64,000 nt of DNA from Pseudomonas veronii (lineage in GTDB: Bacteria; Pseudomonadota; Gammaproteobacteria; Pseudomonadales; Pseudomonadaceae), in NCBI RefSeq assembly GCF_001439695.1, contig NZ_JYLL01000036.1, positions 1-64,000 on the forward strand, read 5' to 3'. Positions 15,301 through 23,583 of the stretch are shown one piece after another; positions within the stretch are counted from its first letter, which is position 1; each line of letters starts with the position of its first letter. Under the pieces are notes generated by a model, which worked only from the letters and a program-made list of their open reading frames with translations, made no database searches and was not told the DNA's origin. Position numbers and translations under genes: made by a program.

Positions 15301-16043
15301 CGGCGGCGCAACGCTTGAGCATGGTCAGCGTCGGCCCGACGATCGACTTCGACAAGGTGTCGCTGACCCTGGGCCGCACCGTGATCCTCGATGACGTGAG
15401 CTTCCAGGTGCAGCCAGGCAGCATCCATGCACTGGTGGGCCCGAACGGCGGCGGGAAAAGCTCGCTGATCAAAACGCTGCTGGGGCAAACGCCGCACCAG
15501 GGGCAACTGCGCCTGACGTGGCCGGACACGCCCGGCACCATTGGTTATGTGCCCCAGGCGTTGGAGTTCGACCGCGGCCTGCCGATGACCGTGGATGACT
15601 TCATGGCGGCGATGTGTCAGCGGCGCCCGGCGTTTCTCGGGCTGTCCAGGCATTACGCCGGCGCCATCGGCGAGGCCCTGGAGCGGGTCGGCCTGCAGGA
15701 CAAACGCAAACGGCGCATGGGCGCGTTGTCGGGCGGTGAACGTCAGCGCGTGCTGCTCGCCCAGGGGCTGATCCCGGCCCCGCAATTGCTGGTGTTGGAT
15801 GAGCCGATGTCGGCCCTCGATGAAGCCGGTATCCAGGTGTTCGAACGTCTGCTCGATGACTGGCGCCGCGCCGGGATCACCGTGCTGTGGATCGAGCACG
15901 ACCTGGACGCCGTGGGCCGCCTCGCCGACCGCGTCACCGGCCTGAACCGCCGCGTGCTGTTCGACGCCACACCCAAAGCGGCACTGACCCCGGATCGCCT
16001 GCTGACCCTGTTCTCCACCCATCCTCGGAGCCTGGCGCCATGA
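15297..16043 (+). CDS. fpvD: ABC transporter ATPase FpvD
   Basis: 248 residues with Walker A GPNGGGKSS near 43, Q-loop YVPQ, signature LSGGERQRV near 144, Walker B LLVLDEPMS and H-loop IEHD. It is the cytoplasmic ATPase of the metal importer formed with FpvE and the two binding proteins. Start and stop overlap both neighbours (ATGA type), so expression is tightly coupled. Confidence 0.85.
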   Translation: MTAAQRLSMVSVGPTIDFDKVSLTLGRTVILDDVSFQVQPGSIHALVGPNGGGKSSLIKTLLGQTPHQGQLRLTWPDTPGTIGYVPQALEFDRGLPMTVDDFMAAMCQRRPAFLGLSRHYAGAIGEALERVGLQDKRKRRMGALSGGERQRVLLAQGLIPAPQLLVLDEPMSALDEAGIQVFERLLDDWRRAGITVLWIEHDLDAVGRLADRVTGLNRRVLFDATPKAALTPDRLLTLFSTHPRSLAP

Positions 16044-16939
16044 GTTATGAAGCGTTTCGCCTGATGGTCCAGGGCTGGGCCTCTTCCGGTTACCTGCCGG
16101 AGGCGCTGGCCTATGGTTTTGTGGTCAACGCCCTGCTCGCCGGCCTGCTGATCGGCCCGGTGCTGGGCGGCCTGGGGACGCTGGTGGTGGTCAAACGCTT
16201 TGCGTTTTTCTCCGAAGCGGTCGGCCATGCCGCGCTGACCGGCGTGGCCGTGGGCATTCTGCTCGGCGAACCCTACACCGGGCCCTATGGCGCGCTGTTC
16301 GGCTACTGCCTGCTGTTCGGCATCCTGCTCAATTACCTGCGCAACCGCACCGGCCTGGCGCCGGATACCTTGATCGGGGTGTTCCTCTCGGTGTCCCTGG
16401 CGTTGGGCGCAAGCCTGCTGTTGATACTGGCGGGCAAGATCAACGTTCACATCCTGGAAAACGTGCTGTTCGGTTCGGTGTTGACGGTCAATGGCAACGA
16501 CCTGCTGGTGCTGGCGATTGTCGGTTCGCTGGTGATGGCCCTCGCCCTGCCGCTGTACAACCGCATCATGCTCGCCAGCTTCAACCCGCAATTGGCGGCG
16601 GTACGCGGGGTGGCGGTGAAGACCCTGGATTACCTGTTCGTGATCCTGGTGACGTTGATCACCGTCGCAGCGGTCAAGGTCATCGGGGCGATCCTGGTGG
16701 GCGCGCTGCTGGTGATTCCGGCAGCGGCGGCACGCTTGCTGAGCCAGTCGCTCAAAGGCTTCTTCTGGGTCTCCGTGGCGATTGCCACCGTCAGCACGTT
16801 GTGCGGCATCCTGCTGCCGATCATCTTCGACCTGCCCATCCCCTCCGGCGCCGCGATCATCCTGGTCGCCGGTATCGCCTTCGCCCTCGCCGCCATCGCG
16901 CGCGGCACCGTGCCCAGCCTCAAAGGGAATCTTGGATAA
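16040..16939 (+). CDS. fpvE: ABC transporter permease FpvE (ABC-3 family)
   Basis: 299 residues, about eight membrane helices, of the ZnuB/MntB permease family. Typical segments are GPVLGGLGTLVVVKRFAFFS near 40, the helices around LAPDTLIGVFLSVSLALGAS, and GAILVGALLVIPAAAARLL near 215. The start MSYEAFRL at 16040 overlaps the fpvD stop; the longer frame from 15887 is a shadow of fpvD. It forms the membrane channel of the importer. Confidence 0.85.
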   Translation: MSYEAFRLMVQGWASSGYLPEALAYGFVVNALLAGLLIGPVLGGLGTLVVVKRFAFFSEAVGHAALTGVAVGILLGEPYTGPYGALFGYCLLFGILLNYLRNRTGLAPDTLIGVFLSVSLALGASLLLILAGKINVHILENVLFGSVLTVNGNDLLVLAIVGSLVMALALPLYNRIMLASFNPQLAAVRGVAVKTLDYLFVILVTLITVAAVKVIGAILVGALLVIPAAAARLLSQSLKGFFWVSVAIATVSTLCGILLPIIFDLPIPSGAAIILVAGIAFALAAIARGTVPSLKGNLG

Positions 16940-17892
16940 TGCACCCTGTCTTTCGCTCACTGGCCTTGGCCATCGCTTGCCTGACCAGCGCGTCGGCGCT
17001 GGCCGTCGACGGTTTTGATCCGAAGAGTTTCAAAGTCAACCAAGGCCTGGGCCACGCCGCGCTGACCAAAGCGAAAAAACCTGTGAAGGTCCTCGCCTCG
17101 TTGCCCATTACCTATGGCCTGGCGGAGCTGCTGCTTAAAGGCAGCGACGTACAGCTCGAACGCGCCGCGCCGGCCAACCTGCCCGGTTCGCGGCAGGTGT
17201 CCTACTTCACCGGTCGTGGCGCGCCGGCCTTGAGCACGTTGGCGATGGATGCCGATGCCGTCATCGGCTTGCGTTCGCTGTGGGCCGATGACCCGCTGTA
17301 CCCGGTGGCGCGACGCAGCAATATCCGCATCGTCGAAGTGGACGCCGCGCGCCCGGTGGACGGTGGCCTGCCGGGGATCGCGGTGCAACCGGGCGTCAGC
17401 GATGGCTTGAACAGCCAGCCGTGGCAATCGAGCAACAATATGGGGCGCATGGCCGATGTGATGGCCGCCGACCTGAGCCGCCTGGCACCGGGCGCGAAGG
17501 CGCAAATCGACGCGAACCTGGCCGCCCTCAAGCTGCGCCTGCTCAAGCTCACCGCCGACAGCGAAGCACGGCTGGCCCAGGCGGATAACCTGAGCGTGGT
17601 CAGCCTGAGTGATCACTTTGCGTATCTGCTCGGCAGCTTGAACCTGGAAGTGCTCGACACCGACGCACGCCCAGATGCCGACTGGACGCCCGAGGCCTTA
17701 CAGCAACTGAGCAGCCGCCTGAAGGACCACGAGGTGGCCGTGGTGCTGCACCATCGCCCGCCAAGCGCGGCGGTGCAAACCGCGGTGACGGCCGGCGGCG
17801 CGCAACTGCTGGTCTTGAACGTCGACGGCGCCGACCCGGTGACGGCGTTGGAAAGCAATGTGGATCAACTGATCAAGACGCTGAGCCCATGA
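16939..17892 (+). CDS. fpvF: Second periplasmic binding protein FpvF, lacking the metal-binding histidines
   Basis: 317 residues with a signal peptide ending near ALA-VD (about 23). The fold is that of ZnuA-like proteins, but the metal-ligand positions are replaced: ANLPGSRQVSYF where NPHxYEP is expected, NSQPWQSSNN for NPHxW, and LSDHFAYLLGSLNL in the third region. It therefore probably does not hold metal the way FpvC does. In P. aeruginosa FpvF binds pyoverdine and interacts with FpvC, which fits. Its ATG shares a base with the fpvE stop. The last 20 bases overlap the convergent GntR gene. Confidence 0.82.
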   Translation: MHPVFRSLALAIACLTSASALAVDGFDPKSFKVNQGLGHAALTKAKKPVKVLASLPITYGLAELLLKGSDVQLERAAPANLPGSRQVSYFTGRGAPALSTLAMDADAVIGLRSLWADDPLYPVARRSNIRIVEVDAARPVDGGLPGIAVQPGVSDGLNSQPWQSSNNMGRMADVMAADLSRLAPGAKAQIDANLAALKLRLLKLTADSEARLAQADNLSVVSLSDHFAYLLGSLNLEVLDTDARPDADWTPEALQQLSSRLKDHEVAVVLHHRPPSAAVQTAVTAGGAQLLVLNVDGADPVTALESNVDQLIKTLSP

Positions 17893-18598
17893 CATCCACG
17901 CCCACGTGGATGGCATCATGCCGCCAGAACTCCAGGTCGCAGTCGATCAAACGCTGATGCTGGTCATAGTTGACCCGGGCGATACGCAAGCCCGGGCTGC
18001 CCACCGACACGCGCAACGCGGCGGCGGCTTCCACCGGCAGTGAGGTCGGCACAATCTCGAAGCGTACCCGCCCGTAGTGCAAATCGTACTTGCGCGCGTA
18101 CAGCTCGGTCATCGACTGGTTCAGGTCGCAGGCCAGAATCCCGGGGAAATACTGCGGGTTCAGGTAGTGCTCCACATACAACACCAGGCGCTCATCGATC
18201 CTGCGCCGGCGGCAGATCTGGATCACGCTGGATAGCGCCGGCAATTGCAGCCACGCACACACCGCCGCCGATGCCGGTTGCAGCCGCGCGCTGATCACCT
18301 CGGTCGACGCCACGCGGCCCTGGTCGTTGACCATTGCGTGAAAGTGGCTGCGCTGCATCAGGTTGTAGGCCAGGCGCGGCGGCGAGACAAACCAGCCACG
18401 GCGCTCCTCGCGATAGATCTGGCCTTGGGCCTCCAGTTGTAACAAGGCTTCCCGCACCGTAATCCGGGTGGTACCAAACAACTCGCTGAGCTTGCGCTCG
18501 GCGGGCAGTTTGCTGGCTGGCGGCAAAAGGCCATGGTCGATCTGCTCTTGCAGCGCCAGGCCGATGGATGTCACCGCCTTGATTGCCTCATCACGCAT
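17873..18598 (-). CDS. GntR-family regulator with UTRA domain (PhnF-like)
   Basis: 241 residues: N-terminal GntR winged helix (LPAERKLSELFGTTRITVREAL near 31-52) and a C-terminal UTRA ligand-binding domain (LVLYVEHYLNPQYFPGIL, and a SLPVEAAAALRV segment). PhnF-type members usually repress phosphonate or phosphate-ester uptake and respond to a small ligand. ATG at 18598 is used; the TTG just before it is less likely. It is divergent from the ABC importer operon, and near-identical 12-base dyads (18613-18624 and 18880-18891) flank the gap, suggesting it controls both directions. Confidence 0.82.
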   Translation of the reverse strand: MRDEAIKAVTSIGLALQEQIDHGLLPPASKLPAERKLSELFGTTRITVREALLQLEAQGQIYREERRGWFVSPPRLAYNLMQRSHFHAMVNDQGRVASTEVISARLQPASAAVCAWLQLPALSSVIQICRRRRIDERLVLYVEHYLNPQYFPGILACDLNQSMTELYARKYDLHYGRVRFEIVPTSLPVEAAAALRVSVGSPGLRIARVNYDQHQRLIDCDLEFWRHDAIHVGVDVMGSAS

Positions 18599-18612
18599 CA
18601 ACGTTACCTATC

Positions 18613-18624
18613 TGGACTAGACCA
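18613..18624. promoter_or_regulatory. Operator-like dyad 1 for the GntR/UTRA regulator
   Basis: TGGACTAGACCA is a 12-base near-palindrome 15 bases upstream of the regulator gene. It closely resembles the PhnF operator TGGTATAGACCA reported in Mycobacterium smegmatis. Likely autoregulatory site. Confidence 0.6.
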
Positions 18625-18879
18625 GCACCGTTCAGGTGCATAAACCGCTCAATAAATGGGCTTGTATCACTGCATGCCAGCCTAGGCATTGCAGATGACC
18701 GACAGATGACAACCCCGGTCGAGCCTCGTGACAAACCTTGCAATCCGTCGGCCAAGTCCAAGGCCTGCGGGCGCTTGGGCATGGTCTACGCTAAACCTGC
18801 GCCGAGCGACATCGGCGCTTCAAAAACGACATCGACATGAAACTGTCATCCATCCCGCCTAGATTGGCTCAGGTATTGC

Positions 18880-18891
18880 TGACCTAGACCA
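18880..18891. promoter_or_regulatory. Operator-like dyad 2 before the ABC importer
   Basis: TGACCTAGACCA shares nine of the twelve bases, including CTAGACCA, with the dyad at 18613-18624 and lies 59 bases before the binding-protein gene. The two sites at opposite ends of the 351-base divergent gap (18599-18949) suggest one repressor acting on both promoters. I see no gene in that gap. Confidence 0.6.
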
Positions 18892-18949
18892 ACACCACCG
18901 CTAACGTTCATATAAAACGCCGCGTTGAAAACGCCCAAAGGAGCTTCGG

Positions 18950-20017
18950 ATGAAACAGCTTTTCCTGGCATCACTGTTAGGCTCGACCATTGCCATGTGC
19001 ACCGCCGCCATGGCCGCTGATACCGATCTAAAAACGCTCGAAGCCGCCGCAAAAGCGGAAGGCGCCGTCAACAGCGTCGGCATGCCCGATGACTGGGCCA
19101 ACTGGAAAGGCACCTGGGATGACCTGGCCAAGACCTACGGCCTCAAGCACATCGACACCGACATGAGCTCGGCCCAGGAAATCGCCAAGTTCGCCGCCGA
19201 GAAAGACAACGCCAGTGCCGATATCGGCGACGTCGGCGCGGCCTTCGGCCCGATCGCGGTGAAACAGGGCGTGGTCCAGCCTTACAAACCAAGCACCTGG
19301 GCCCAGGTCCCGGATTGGGCGAAAGATAAAGACGGCAACTGGGCGCTGGCCTACACCGGCACCATCGCCTTTATCGTCAACAAAAAGCTGCTGCACGGCT
19401 CGGACGTACCAACCAGCTGGGCTGACTTGAAGAGCGGCAAATACAAGGTCTCCATCGGTGACGTGAGCACCGCCGCCCAAGCCGCCAACGGTGTGCTGGC
19501 CGCCGCCATCGCCAACAAGGGCGACGAGAAAAACCTGCAGCCGGCCCTGCTGATGTTCGCCGACATCGCCAAGCAAGGTCGCCTGTCCCTCGCCAACCCG
19601 ACCATCGCCACCATGGAAAAGGGCGAAGTGGAAGTCGGCGTAGTCTGGGATTTCAACGGTTTGAGCTACAGAGCCAAGATGGCCAACCCGGATGACTACG
19701 TGGTGCTGATCCCATCGGACGGTTCGGTGATTTCCGGCTACACCACCATCATCAATAAATACGCCAAGCACCCGAACGCCGCCAAACTGGCCCGCGAATA
19801 CATCTTCAGCGACGCCGGCCAGATCAACCTGGCCAAGGGCAATGCGCGGCCGATTCGCGCCGAACACCTGACGTTGCCGAAGGAAGTGCAGGACAAGCTG
19901 CTGCCGAACGAGCAATACAAGCACGTCACCCCGATCAAGGATGCCGACGCCTGGGAGAAGAGCTCCAAGGCACTGCCGCAGAAGTGGCAGGAAGAAGTCA
20001 TCATCAATATGCAGTAA
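18950..20017 (+). CDS. ABC transporter periplasmic binding protein (2-AEP/iron/polyamine type)
   Basis: 355 residues with a Sec signal peptide (cleavage near AMAAD, about residue 23) and a periplasmic binding protein type 2 fold. DLKTLEAAAKAEGAVNSVGMPDDW opens the mature protein, DIGDVGAAFGPIAVKQGVV lies near 95, and INKYAKHPNAAKLAREYIFSD near 265. The family includes 2-aminoethylphosphonate, ferric and spermidine/putrescine binders. With the PhnF-like regulator and two phosphatase genes in the operon, a phosphorylated or phosphonate solute is the best guess. P. aeruginosa has a similar set near PA3250 (from memory). Confidence 0.82.
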   Translation: MKQLFLASLLGSTIAMCTAAMAADTDLKTLEAAAKAEGAVNSVGMPDDWANWKGTWDDLAKTYGLKHIDTDMSSAQEIAKFAAEKDNASADIGDVGAAFGPIAVKQGVVQPYKPSTWAQVPDWAKDKDGNWALAYTGTIAFIVNKKLLHGSDVPTSWADLKSGKYKVSIGDVSTAAQAANGVLAAAIANKGDEKNLQPALLMFADIAKQGRLSLANPTIATMEKGEVEVGVVWDFNGLSYRAKMANPDDYVVLIPSDGSVISGYTTIINKYAKHPNAAKLAREYIFSDAGQINLAKGNARPIRAEHLTLPKEVQDKLLPNEQYKHVTPIKDADAWEKSSKALPQKWQEEVIINMQ

Positions 20018-20041
20018 TGCCTGAGCTGTAGATGCGGTCAG

Positions 20042-20069
20042 TGTGGGAGCAGGCTTGCCTGCTCCCACA
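20042..20069. repeat. REP-like hairpin inside the operon
   Basis: TGTGGGAGCAGGC (20042-20054) and GCCTGCTCCCACA (20057-20069) form a 13-base perfect stem with a 2-base loop, of the Pseudomonas REP type. It lies between the binding-protein gene and the phosphatase gene and could stabilise the upstream message so that the binding protein is made in excess. Confidence 0.7.
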
Positions 20070-20130
20070 TTTGTTCCGGTCCCAACCGCAAACCCGATCC
20101 AAACCCATCTGTTGCGGAGCGTCTCCCCCT

Positions 20131-20937
20131 ATGAAGCACAACGTCATCCTTGTGGTGCTCGACGGCCTGAACTTCGAGGTTGCCCGTCATGCCATGGGGC
20201 ATCTGCAAGCCTACGTCGGCGCAGGACGCGCAGCCCTCTACAAACTCGAATGTGAACTGCCGTCACTCTCCCGGCCGCTCTACGAATGCATCTTCACTGG
20301 CGTGCCGCCGATCGACAGCGGCATCACCCACAACCATGTGTCGCGCCTGTCCAACCAGCGCAGCCTGTTCCATTACGCCCGCGACGCCGGTCTCACCACC
20401 GCCGCGGCGGCCTATCACTGGGTCAGCGAGTTGTATAACCGCACGCCCTTTATCGCCGCCCGTGACCGGCATACCGACGACAAGACCCTGGCGATCCAGC
20501 ACGGGCACTTCTACTGGCAGGACCACTACCCGGATTCGCACCTGTTCGCCGACGCCGAAAGCCTGCGCTGCAGACACGCGCCGAACCTGCTGGTCGTCCA
20601 CCCGATGAACATCGACGACGCCGGTCACAAGCACGGCCTCGACAGCGCGCAATACCGCAACAGCGCACGCTCGGCCGACATCCTCCTGGCCGACTACCTG
20701 CAAGGCTGGCTCGACGCCGGCTATCAGGTGCTGGTGACCGCCGACCACGGCATGAACAACGACCGCTCCCACAACGGCCTGCTGCCGGAAGAACGCGAAG
20801 TGCCGCTGTTCGTGATCGGCTCGGCCTTCACCTTCGATCCCGACGCCACGCCCAGGCAAACCGAGCTGTGCGGCACCGTCTGCGCGTTGCTGGGCGTGCC
20901 CCACGACAAACCTGTCTGCCGGGAGCTGTTGAAGTGA
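20131..20937 (+). CDS. Alkaline-phosphatase-superfamily hydrolase (nucleotide pyrophosphatase/phosphodiesterase type)
   Basis: 268 residues, no signal peptide, so probably cytoplasmic. Superfamily features: ILVVLDGLNFEVARHAMGHL at the start (first metal Asp), the nucleophile region LPSLSRPLYECIFTG near 48-62, metal ligands in NIDDAGHKHGLDS near 167-179, and VTADHGMNNDRSHNG near 205. It should cleave a phosphate or phosphonate ester. Placed inside an ABC importer operon, it probably processes the imported solute. The start at 20131 follows GCGGAGCG; the upstream extension to 20032 would cross the hairpin and is rejected. Confidence 0.8.
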   Translation: MKHNVILVVLDGLNFEVARHAMGHLQAYVGAGRAALYKLECELPSLSRPLYECIFTGVPPIDSGITHNHVSRLSNQRSLFHYARDAGLTTAAAAYHWVSELYNRTPFIAARDRHTDDKTLAIQHGHFYWQDHYPDSHLFADAESLRCRHAPNLLVVHPMNIDDAGHKHGLDSAQYRNSARSADILLADYLQGWLDAGYQVLVTADHGMNNDRSHNGLLPEEREVPLFVIGSAFTFDPDATPRQTELCGTVCALLGVPHDKPVCRELLK

Positions 20938-21779
20938 GTGCCATGACCCGCAGCAAATGGCTGGCAATCCTCTGCCTGATGCCTTTCGCGCTGTTCTTCA
21001 TCGTGTTTGAAATTGCCCCGCTGGCGTGGGTGATGATCAACAGCCTGCAATCGGAAGAGTTCGGCTGGGGCCTGGCCAACTTCAGCAAAATCTTCAGTTC
21101 GAAGTTCTACCTGCAGGCGATCCAGTACAGCCTGGAGATCAGCTTCTACTCCAGCGTGTTCGGCATCATCATTTCGGTGCTCGGCAGCTACTCGTTGCGC
21201 CGCGTGGACTCGCCGCTGCGCAACTTCGTCACCGCCTTCGCCAACATGACCAGCAACTTCGCCGGCGTGCCCCTGGCCTTTGCCTTCATCATCCTGCTCG
21301 GTTTCAACGGCAGCATCACCATCATGCTCAAGCAGGCCGGGATCATTCAGGACTTCAACCTGTACTCCAAGACCGGCCTGATCATTCTCTACACCTACTT
21401 CCAGATCCCGCTGGGCGTGCTGCTGCTCTACCCGGCCTTCGATGCGTTGCGCGAAGACTGGCGCGAGTCCGCCGCCCTGCTGGGCGCCAACGGCTGGCAG
21501 TTCTGGCGCCACATCGGCCTGCCGGTGCTGACCCCCGCGCTGCTCGGCACCTTCGTGATCCTGCTGGCCAACGCCCTCGGCGCCTACGCCACGGTCTACG
21601 CGCTGACCACCGGCAATTTCAACGTATTGCCGATCCGGATCGCAGCGATGGTGTCCGGCGACATCTCCCTGGACCCGAACATGGCCAGCGCCCTGGCCGT
21701 GGTGCTGGTGGCGCTGATGACCGTGGTCACCGTGGTCCATCAATTGCTGCTCAAGAGGAGCTACCATGTCTCGCGCTGA
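20934..21779 (+). CDS. ABC transporter permease 1
   Basis: 281 residues, six membrane helices, of the PotB/FbpB-type permease family; the coupling-loop EAA-like motif is in ESAALLGANGWQFWRHIGLPVL near 180-200. The GTG at 20934 overlaps the phosphatase stop and has GGGAG eight bases upstream; an ATG at 20943 is the alternative. It pairs with the permease at 21766. Confidence 0.82.
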   Translation: MSAMTRSKWLAILCLMPFALFFIVFEIAPLAWVMINSLQSEEFGWGLANFSKIFSSKFYLQAIQYSLEISFYSSVFGIIISVLGSYSLRRVDSPLRNFVTAFANMTSNFAGVPLAFAFIILLGFNGSITIMLKQAGIIQDFNLYSKTGLIILYTYFQIPLGVLLLYPAFDALREDWRESAALLGANGWQFWRHIGLPVLTPALLGTFVILLANALGAYATVYALTTGNFNVLPIRIAAMVSGDISLDPNMASALAVVLVALMTVVTVVHQLLLKRSYHVSR

Positions 21780-22566
21780 AGCCGGCCCGGCCTCTCTCTA
21801 CCACCGGGTGGTGGTGTACCTGTTATTCGCGATCCTGGTGCTGCCGCTGATCGGCACCTTTGTCTACTCCATTGCCAGCAGCTGGTCGGCGACGATCTTG
21901 CCGGCCGGCTTTACCGTGAAGTGGTACGTGCAACTGTGGAGCGACCCGCGCTTTCTGATGGCTTTCGGCCAGTCCCTGCTGGTGTGCGTGGGCGCGTTGA
22001 TTTTGTCGGTGGTGCTGATCCTGCCGCTGCTGTTCGTGGTGCATTACCACTTCCCCAGGCTCGACGCGTTGATGAACATCCTGATCCTGCTGCCGTTCGC
22101 GGTGCCGCCGGTGGTGTCGTCGGTGGGCCTGCTGCAACTCTATGGCTCCGGGCCGCTGGCGATGGTGGGGACGCCGTGGATTCTGATCGGCTGCTACTTC
22201 ACCGTGGCGCTGCCGTTCATGTACCGCGCGATCACCAACAACCTGCAAGCCATCAACCTGCGCGACCTGATGGACGCCGCGCAACTGCTCGGCGCCAGCA
22301 CCTGGCAGGCAGCGATCCTGGTGGTGCTGCCCAACCTGCGCAAGGGCCTGATGGTGGCGTTGCTGCTGTCGTTTTCGTTCCTGTTCGGTGAGTTCGTGTT
22401 CGCCAATATCCTCGTCGGCACGCGCTACGAAACCCTGCAGGTGTACCTGAACAACATGCGCAACAGCAGCGGCCACTTCACCAGTGCCGTGGTCATTTCC
22501 TATTTCTTCTTTGTGCTGGTGCTGACCTGGGCCGCCAACATCTTGAACAAGGACAAAAGCCAATGA
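21766..22566 (+). CDS. ABC transporter permease 2
   Basis: 266 residues, six helices, PotC-type permease. The conserved loop appears in LMDAAQLLGASTWQAAILVVLP near 170. The start overlaps permease 1 by 14 bases and is preceded by AGGAG inside that gene. Together the two permeases form the importer channel. Confidence 0.82.
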   Translation: MSRAEAGPASLYHRVVVYLLFAILVLPLIGTFVYSIASSWSATILPAGFTVKWYVQLWSDPRFLMAFGQSLLVCVGALILSVVLILPLLFVVHYHFPRLDALMNILILLPFAVPPVVSSVGLLQLYGSGPLAMVGTPWILIGCYFTVALPFMYRAITNNLQAINLRDLMDAAQLLGASTWQAAILVVLPNLRKGLMVALLLSFSFLFGEFVFANILVGTRYETLQVYLNNMRNSSGHFTSAVVISYFFFVLVLTWAANILNKDKSQ

Positions 22567-23552
22567 GCTTCGTCAGCGTCCAACACCTGCAAAAAGGCTA
22601 CGCCGGCACCCCGGTGTTCAGTGACATCAACTGCGAGATCGCCAAGGGCGAATTCGTCACCCTGCTCGGCCCGTCCGGCTGCGGCAAGTCCACCTTGCTG
22701 CGCTGCATCGCCGGCCTGACCTCGGTCGACAGTGGCCAGATCCTCCTCGACGGCCACGACATCGTGCCCTTGAGCCCGCAGAAACGGCAGATCGGCATGG
22801 TGTTCCAGAGCTATGCGCTGTTCCCCAACATGACCGTGGAACAAAACGTCGCCTTCGGCCTGCGCATGCAAAAGGTCAACGCCGACGACAGCCACAAACG
22901 CGTGCAGGACGTGCTGCAACTGGTGGAGCTCAAGGAGCTGGCCGGGCGCTACCCGCACCAGATGTCCGGCGGCCAGTGCCAGCGCGTGGCCCTCGCCCGC
23001 TCCCTGGTGACCCGCCCGCGCCTGTTGCTGCTGGATGAACCGCTGTCGGCGCTGGATGCGCGCATCCGCAAGCACCTGCGCGAGCAGATCCGCCAGATCC
23101 AGCGCGAGTTGGGCCTGACCACGATTTTCGTGACCCATGACCAGGAAGAAGCGCTGACCATGTCCGATCGGATCTTCCTGATGAACCAGGGCAAGATCGT
23201 GCAAAGCGGCGATGCCGAAACCCTCTACACCGCGCCGGTGGATGTGTTTGCCGCCGGGTTCATCGGCAACTACAACCTGCTCGACGCGGACAAGGCCAGC
23301 CAACTGCTGCAACGGCCGATCAGCGGGCGCATCGCGATTCGCCCGGAAGCCATCGAACTGAGCCGCAGCGGCGAACTCGACGCCCTGGTGCGCAGCCACA
23401 GCCTGCTGGGCAACGTGATTCGCTACCGTATCGAAGCGCGCGGCGTGGAATTGGTGGTGGACGTGCTCAACCGCTCGGCGGACGATCTGCACCCCGACGG
23501 CCAGCGCCTGGCACTTTCCATCGACCCGAGCGCACTGTGTGAAGTAGCCTGA
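22563..23552 (+). CDS. ABC transporter ATPase (PotA/FbpC-like)
   Basis: 329 residues. Walker A GPSGCGKST near 36, Q-loop VFQSYALFPN, signature MSGGQCQRVALARSL near 137, Walker B LLLLDEPLSALD, H-loop THDQEEAL, then a C-terminal TOBE-like domain after about 240 with IAIRPEAIEL. It energises the importer. ATGA overlap with permease 2. Confidence 0.87.
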   Translation: MSFVSVQHLQKGYAGTPVFSDINCEIAKGEFVTLLGPSGCGKSTLLRCIAGLTSVDSGQILLDGHDIVPLSPQKRQIGMVFQSYALFPNMTVEQNVAFGLRMQKVNADDSHKRVQDVLQLVELKELAGRYPHQMSGGQCQRVALARSLVTRPRLLLLDEPLSALDARIRKHLREQIRQIQRELGLTTIFVTHDQEEALTMSDRIFLMNQGKIVQSGDAETLYTAPVDVFAAGFIGNYNLLDADKASQLLQRPISGRIAIRPEAIELSRSGELDALVRSHSLLGNVIRYRIEARGVELVVDVLNRSADDLHPDGQRLALSIDPSALCEVA

Positions 23553-23583
23553 GCAGCAGTGATTTTTTAAGAGAGTGTGACGG

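Noticed and set aside
14380..17892. Calling fpvC-F a ZnuABC zinc importer
   Set aside because: Sequence of FpvC alone would allow it, but the preceding PepSY gene, fpvHJK and the His-less second binding protein fit the fpv operon much better.
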